Assembly (NCBI GenBank): GCA_030849075.1
Contig: JASAOO010003561.1
Coordinates: 1 to 64,000, forward strand
DNA length: 64,000 nucleotides
Origin: Zelonia costaricensis
Taxonomy: Eukaryota > Euglenozoa > Kinetoplastea > Trypanosomatida > Trypanosomatidae
Direction: 5' to 3'
Shown here: piece after piece, positions 60,501-64,000 of the stretch
Numbering within the stretch: the stretch's first letter is position 1
Layout of the letters: each line of letters begins with the position of its first letter
Translations under genes and position numbers: made by a program
Notes under the pieces: model-generated
Told to the model about the DNA's origin: nothing
The model's input: only the letters and a program-made list of their open reading frames with translations
The model's database searches: none

Positions 60501-62551
60501 ACCGAGACATCTTCACGGCCTACAAGGTGGACACCAACGTCCACACCGACGCCGGCTCGAATGCGCGGACGCTGCTCGAGTTCTTCGTTGACAAGTCGCT
60601 GAACCACAGCGAGGACGTCGTGTATGAGCGCGACCACCACCCCGTGACGCTGAAGGAGCTGCTGAACGAGTACGAGATCGACGTACACCACATCACGGTG
60701 GATGAGCTGCACCACCACCTGCACACACACCCCGACCTCCGCGGCATCTTCCTCTCCCCCTTCAACTTCATGCAGGGCCGCTACTTTGCAGAGCTGACGA
60801 AGCGGACGCTGGACATCTACGAGGAGGACGCGTACAGCTTTGCCGAGAACCGGCTCACCCTCACAGGTGCGTCGGAGCGGGAGTGGTACGACCTGGCGCA
60901 CTGGTTCGACTGCTACGGCATGGCCAGCCAGCGCAGCCGGTGGATGGTGTGTCTGCCGTGGCAGTACCGCCGACTGCGCCGCAGCGGGACTCTCAAGAAC
61001 TTCGGTGAGTTTCTCGACCACGTCTTCCACCCGCTGTGGGAGATCAGCCTGCACCCTGCCAAGGACACCAAGTTTCACTACCTGCTCGCCCACATCTCGG
61101 GCTTCGACTGCATCGCCGACGAGTCGAAGATCGACCTGCCCCTCACGGACGTCTCGCCGCACGACTGGGACAGCGACTTGAACCCGCCGTACAGCTACTA
61201 CATGTACTACATGTGGGCGAACATCACCTCGCTCAACGAGTTCCGCGCGTCGCGTGGGCTGAGCACCTTCACGCTTCGCCCGCAGTGCGGGGAGCGGGGC
61301 AGCATGGACCACCTCGTGAGCGGCTTCTGCCTGGCCAACAGCATCAACCACGGCGTCACCCTGGCGCGGCACCCCGTGCTGGAGTACATGTGGTACATTG
61401 CGCAGGTCGGTGTTGCGATGTCGCCGCTGAGCAACACCGCCGGCGCCTCCGCGTACCTTGAAAACCCCTTCCCCGTGTTCTTTCACCGCGGTCTCAACGT
61501 CAGCCTCGCGACGAACCAGCCCATGTACTTCCACTTCACCCGCGAGCCCCTCGTCGAGGAGTACTCCATCGCGGCAAAGCTGTGGAAGTTTGAGCTGAAC
61601 GACATGTCTGAAATCGCGCGCAACAGCGTGCTGCAGAGCGGCTTCTCGGCGGCTTGGAAGCAGAACGCGCTGGGGCCGCACTACCAGCTCCGGTCGACGC
61701 TGGGCAACGACGTGCGCCGCAGCCGCGTGTCGGACATCCGCGTCGCCTACCGGTATGAGGTGTACCACACCGAGCTCAACTTCCTGGACGAGCAGCTCGC
61801 CGCCGGAGCAGGGGGTCTGCCGCGGTCGTCGTCGGCGGCCACGCGTGCCCACAGCAGCCTGCTGCCCTACGCCGGGCCCTCGACCGACGTGTCGACGGCG
61901 TCGTCGCCGGCGGCCAGCGGAGGGCGGGCACCGAGCACGGGCAGCGCGCAGAGTACCGGCGTCGCCCCCACCCCGGCGGCCGCTGCCGCGGCGTCGTCCG
62001 GGGTGGCCACTGGCGCGTCGCAGCAGTGCATGCCGCGTGCGATGAAGCTGCTGGAGGAGGAGCTGGCCATCTGTGGCGACGCGGCCATGGTGACGCTGTG
62101 GCAGGGGCTGAGCGGCTCGCCGATGCCACAGCTCAGCCCGGCCCCCGTCGACCCCAACGGGCGGGGGCGCACGGCCCACACCCCGAGCACCGCGGCGGAC
62201 AGATCCGGCCGCCTCTCCGCGCGCGGCTCGCCGGGGCCACAGCCGTCGCAGCTGGAGGCGCGGGCGGCGCAGCTGCGGGGCGAGATCCAGCGGCTGGACG
62301 CCGAACTGACGCGCATGCGGGCTGTCTCGCTGCAGGTTGCTGGGCAGAACAACTCCATCGCCGTGCAGGTGAACGCGCTGCGGGAGCGACTGCAGACAGA
62401 GGGGCTGACGATCCTCGGCGGTCTGCAGGGTGGCATGGGGGCCACGACGGACCCAAGCACCGCCGACGTCTCCGCCAGCGACGCCTTCGATGATGCGGGG
62501 CGCGCGGCAGCTGCCACCCGCGACGACGGTGGAGATGTGCGCAAGCTTTGA
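57527..62551 (+). CDS. tandem AMP-deaminase-like protein, probable pseudoenzyme
   Basis: 1674 aa, with two complete AMP-deaminase modules. Module 1 (about 220-780) and module 2 (about 940-1420) both keep the N-terminal helix pair, the barrel and the late E-EY-x-x...RNSVL stretch. Active AMPD needs two His of H-x-H, a catalytic His in R-P-H-C-G-E, a His in HG, and Asp-Asp in STDDP. Module 1 reads N306-M-H308, S615-V-N-E618, R637 in place of the HG His, and S693-D694. Module 2 reads N1004-V-H1006, Q1253-C-G-E1256, H1275 kept, and N1330-Q1331. Both have thus lost a zinc His, the catalytic His and the zinc Asp, so AMP to IMP conversion looks unlikely. The tail has a coiled coil (about 1575-1635). 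It may bind nucleotide and regulate a true AMPD. Start is the first ATG, 41 nt after a splice acceptor. Confidence 0.9.
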   Translation: MEGDARVQPKVQGGATSVIARLLSQKQGPTQRFSRMSSAFGSVGSGGMPNSEDGDDERRTVPGVGSPQHSGSVQSGPPGDDDDTVGASEAGVAPTYHRIMIDGDEGDKDYLRCVGVMAHIIQGRQRYKDMDQGQLEVPLTAEELEERYRSAAAALAAAAALAGSENPSTTSTQSRTDSVPNPSRFSTTTAGETAARPPLPPIAPPVDATAAMAQLMGLDFHHGVYTFEGMRTRVVPWEQYVSDIRAVYGAIENGPCLSTARMRLTSIAEKFRLYLLLNRDVESACDELYRDGGVYAPCTRVDNGVNMHTSVVAPVLLEYIATTALEQPRAALYVDLHTQQVVTLAAYLEAGGIHNPRELTVEGLGLHPTLYRNKYLPYDLFHAKLNPAGAFGATLLQALLSTDGPSHGNLCGVLLRAELEQREYQKQRMTATEMALEVSGHHPEELVRLAAWVRRQGFNKFSRNRWVLSIQRERHATKHLAPNQLPSQCATVGDQLRHIFHPLFMATLCPNDPQWADVAQLLGNTGAIGIRTRAIVRTENFIMTALDPDTVPCCDAPRLHAAHRQHQPHGSAGTAALGNSGCSDYYFFYYVWANLAALNALRTRLGLNTLLFTPSVNEQAPAYDQLVSSFLLGDVVRDVSSLSKSWIMQFLYLYCRIGIVLCPLRDNALSTAYFDSPFLKFFRQGMRVSISTSDPLYFHHHESQPLIEEYATLSKLCSLTPMDTMELGRNSVLNSSFPAEMKQAWLGERFAALGAEGNEVRRCGVCDYRLQFRHETLAHEEALLNRLLAKAGIKAPGGGVGGSGDTDGGALSLHLIPYAQSVLVSDLVQQSRHSRRINYTDQRIMYPRIDIYYGGHSSGTATDAVAALRQVVNLRRKYVGKANHTAAGDANVHVEDVFSMTHRFNEAQWEYNTYYGVCILSQQGRTPSWPTFLPTVTEFIGDMSVIRQAVSSVALQRLATHRLNLLEQKFLLHLSMNVSNEAGKREEKEWNNRDIFTAYKVDTNVHTDAGSNARTLLEFFVDKSLNHSEDVVYERDHHPVTLKELLNEYEIDVHHITVDELHHHLHTHPDLRGIFLSPFNFMQGRYFAELTKRTLDIYEEDAYSFAENRLTLTGASEREWYDLAHWFDCYGMASQRSRWMVCLPWQYRRLRRSGTLKNFGEFLDHVFHPLWEISLHPAKDTKFHYLLAHISGFDCIADESKIDLPLTDVSPHDWDSDLNPPYSYYMYYMWANITSLNEFRASRGLSTFTLRPQCGERGSMDHLVSGFCLANSINHGVTLARHPVLEYMWYIAQVGVAMSPLSNTAGASAYLENPFPVFFHRGLNVSLATNQPMYFHFTREPLVEEYSIAAKLWKFELNDMSEIARNSVLQSGFSAAWKQNALGPHYQLRSTLGNDVRRSRVSDIRVAYRYEVYHTELNFLDEQLAAGAGGLPRSSSAATRAHSSLLPYAGPSTDVSTASSPAASGGRAPSTGSAQSTGVAPTPAAAAAASSGVATGASQQCMPRAMKLLEEELAICGDAAMVTLWQGLSGSPMPQLSPAPVDPNGRGRTAHTPSTAADRSGRLSARGSPGPQPSQLEARAAQLRGEIQRLDAELTRMRAVSLQVAGQNNSIAVQVNALRERLQTEGLTILGGLQGGMGATTDPSTADVSASDAFDDAGRAAAATRDDGGDVRKL

Positions 62552-64000
62552 GAGCGAGGCGGGAGGGAAAGGGGGGGGGGTAAGGTGCTGGCCAGCATCT
62601 TGTCCCCCCCCCTTTTCCCCTCACCCTGGCTGGCTCGCGGCGAGTCGTGTGTGTTCTCGTTCACTCGAGGTGAGGTGGCGAGCGCGGCAGCTCTGCCAGA
62701 GCACCCTTGGCACCACTGTCCCGCCACTGTCCCGCCGACCCCCGCTCTCCCCCCTCCCTCCTTGCTCACTATCAGCACGTTTCTGTTTTTCTGTTTTCGT
62801 CTTGTCTTTCCTTGCATGTACATACACGCGGTTTCTCTTCCCCCCCGCACCCTTGCCCTCGTGTTTGTGCGACGCGGCTCTCCTGCTCCAACTCCGTCGT
62901 GAGAGGAGTGGCCAAGACGCTTTTGTGTGAGCCTGCAAGGGGCCAGCGCCGCGTCTGCCGAATGCAACAATCAATGAGTGAGCCACCACGCTCGCACGCA
63001 CGCGAATCCTGCCCCCCTTCTCTCCCTCTAGCATACCCCACTCTCAGGCGTAGGAGGCGGGGGGGGACAGGAATAGGGCTCGGGCGTAGACGTGGATGTG
63101 CCTGATGCGTCCACTTGCTCTGCCCCGGACTCTCTCTTCCCCCCTCCTTGACCGGCCGCTCCTCGCCACACGCCGGCGAAGGGAGCAGCGGTGCGGCTCC
63201 TGCCTCGTCCGACCTCCGGCCCCGCTGTCACATGGACTACAGAAGAGAGAACAGCACTCGCAACACGGAGGCAGTGCCTCGTAGGCGGGGGGGGGGCTGG
63301 CAGCGTTGTCTCATCCTCCCTCGACTTGTCTCTCTCCCTTGCCCTTCCTTTCGCCGCTCCCTATGTTGACGCACGCCGCAAATGTGCGCGTGCGCTCGCA
63401 ATCGGTTCCTCATCCCAGCTGTCTCGCTCGGCTCGGTCTCACCCACACAAAGAGGATCAACACAGCGCGATCCACCCGCTCCCCTTTCTCGCACACTCGT
63501 ACACACACGCACACACGCACACACGCACGCACGCGCATCTTCACCCACCCACACACCCCCCGCACACCCCTCGTAGCACGCTGCGTTTCGCCTCATTCGT
63601 TCGCGCTGTTTGCAACTGCGCCCAACCGTGCCAAGCGCGTCACAGAGGTCGAGGGCAGCATCGCAACACCCCCCAGCTGCACCCCCCAGCGCGAAAGTGA
63701 AGTTCCGCCGCCGCCGCCTTCCCCCACTCTCGCGCCTTTGTTAGCGAGGCGCGGCTGTGAGCACCTCCTGAGCTTCTCGCACGCCCCTTCCCGCCCCCCT
63801 TCTCCTTCGCCGTGTAGTGCATAGCGACCTTCTCTTATCCCCCTTGCTCGGCCCTTCCCCGGCCCTCCTCCTCTCTCTCCCCTCCACGTTCGCCTTCGTT
63901 TTCACAGTCCGCGTACCGCGGGTGCCGGACTCACTTGTATCACCCCACGCCTTCACTCTCGCACACACTCACTTTCTCAGTGACTCCGTGTGTGTGTGTG
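62552..64000 (+). other. intergenic/UTR region up to window end
   Basis: No gene seen. G-run after the stop (62572-62580), C/T tracts at 62600-62625 and 62740-62770, another G-run (63283-63296), a CA-rich stretch (63501-63560), then pyrimidine-rich DNA from 63680 onward and TG units in the last 10 nt. The next gene of the unit probably starts beyond the window. Confidence 0.65.

Noticed and set aside
59642..62179. 845-codon antisense ORF within the AMP-deaminase-like gene
   Set aside because: It is the mirror of a GC3-biased sense gene with clear family motifs; such antisense ORFs are expected from the codon bias and show only Arg/Val/His/Ala-rich composition.
1..64000. tRNA genes or a CRISPR array
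   Set aside because: TTCGA-type B-box strings were checked (for example 1640, 9223, 22471, 38260) and none had a matching A box or cloverleaf. The only regularly repeated element is the 88-nt repeat, whose three copies are unevenly spaced and have no unique short spacers.

Overview
The window looks like nuclear DNA of a trypanosomatid protist, most probably Leishmania or a close relative. It is GC-rich. The protein genes are long and intronless, and all of them lie on the + strand. They are separated by long UTR-like stretches of polypyrimidine tracts, C-homopolymers and (TG)n/(CA)n runs, as expected of one polycistronic unit processed by trans-splicing and polyadenylation. Real genes have strongly GC-biased third codon positions; most long antisense ORFs are shadows of that bias. 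No tRNA, rRNA, CRISPR array or intact mobile element was recognised. The species and chromosome cannot be settled from sequence alone.

Layout, left to right: the 3' tip of an upstream gene (1-53); a membrane-anchored VASt-domain lipid-transfer-like protein (1814-2986); a 2.8-kb spacer holding three nearly identical 88-nt repeats in a degenerate tandem array (4480-5259); a probable mitochondrial protein of unknown function (5829-8300); an AAAP-type amino-acid transporter (9274-10737); a 4.3-kb gap; a small hypothetical protein (15035-15739); a TARBP1/Trm3-type tRNA ribose methyltransferase of 1986 aa (16273-22233); a WW-domain coiled-coil protein (22940-25009); a cystathionine beta-lyase-like PLP enzyme (26089-27297); a 6.4-kb gap.

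Second half: an Fe/Mn superoxide dismutase-family mitochondrial protein (33708-34640); an NDUFB9-like LYR subunit of complex I with an unusual membrane segment (36420-37331); a disordered protein ending in two C2HC zinc fingers (39134-42160); a hypothetical protein (44507-46558); a twin-CX9C intermembrane-space protein (47411-47803); a WD40 protein with an Arg/Gly tail (48957-50051); a protein with five degenerate repeats ending in F/Y-K/R-P (51510-54377); a PIG-S-type GPI-transamidase subunit (55330-56667); and a 1674-aa protein with two tandem AMP-deaminase modules, both missing key zinc and catalytic residues (57527-62551).

The genes do not form a pathway operon, as is normal for trypanosomatids, although at least four probable mitochondrial proteins are present. 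The best candidates for something undescribed are the double AMP-deaminase pseudoenzyme, the 88-nt repeat family with a conserved nested hairpin, the F/Y-K/R-P repeat protein, and GC-rich perfect hairpins in the intergenic islands.
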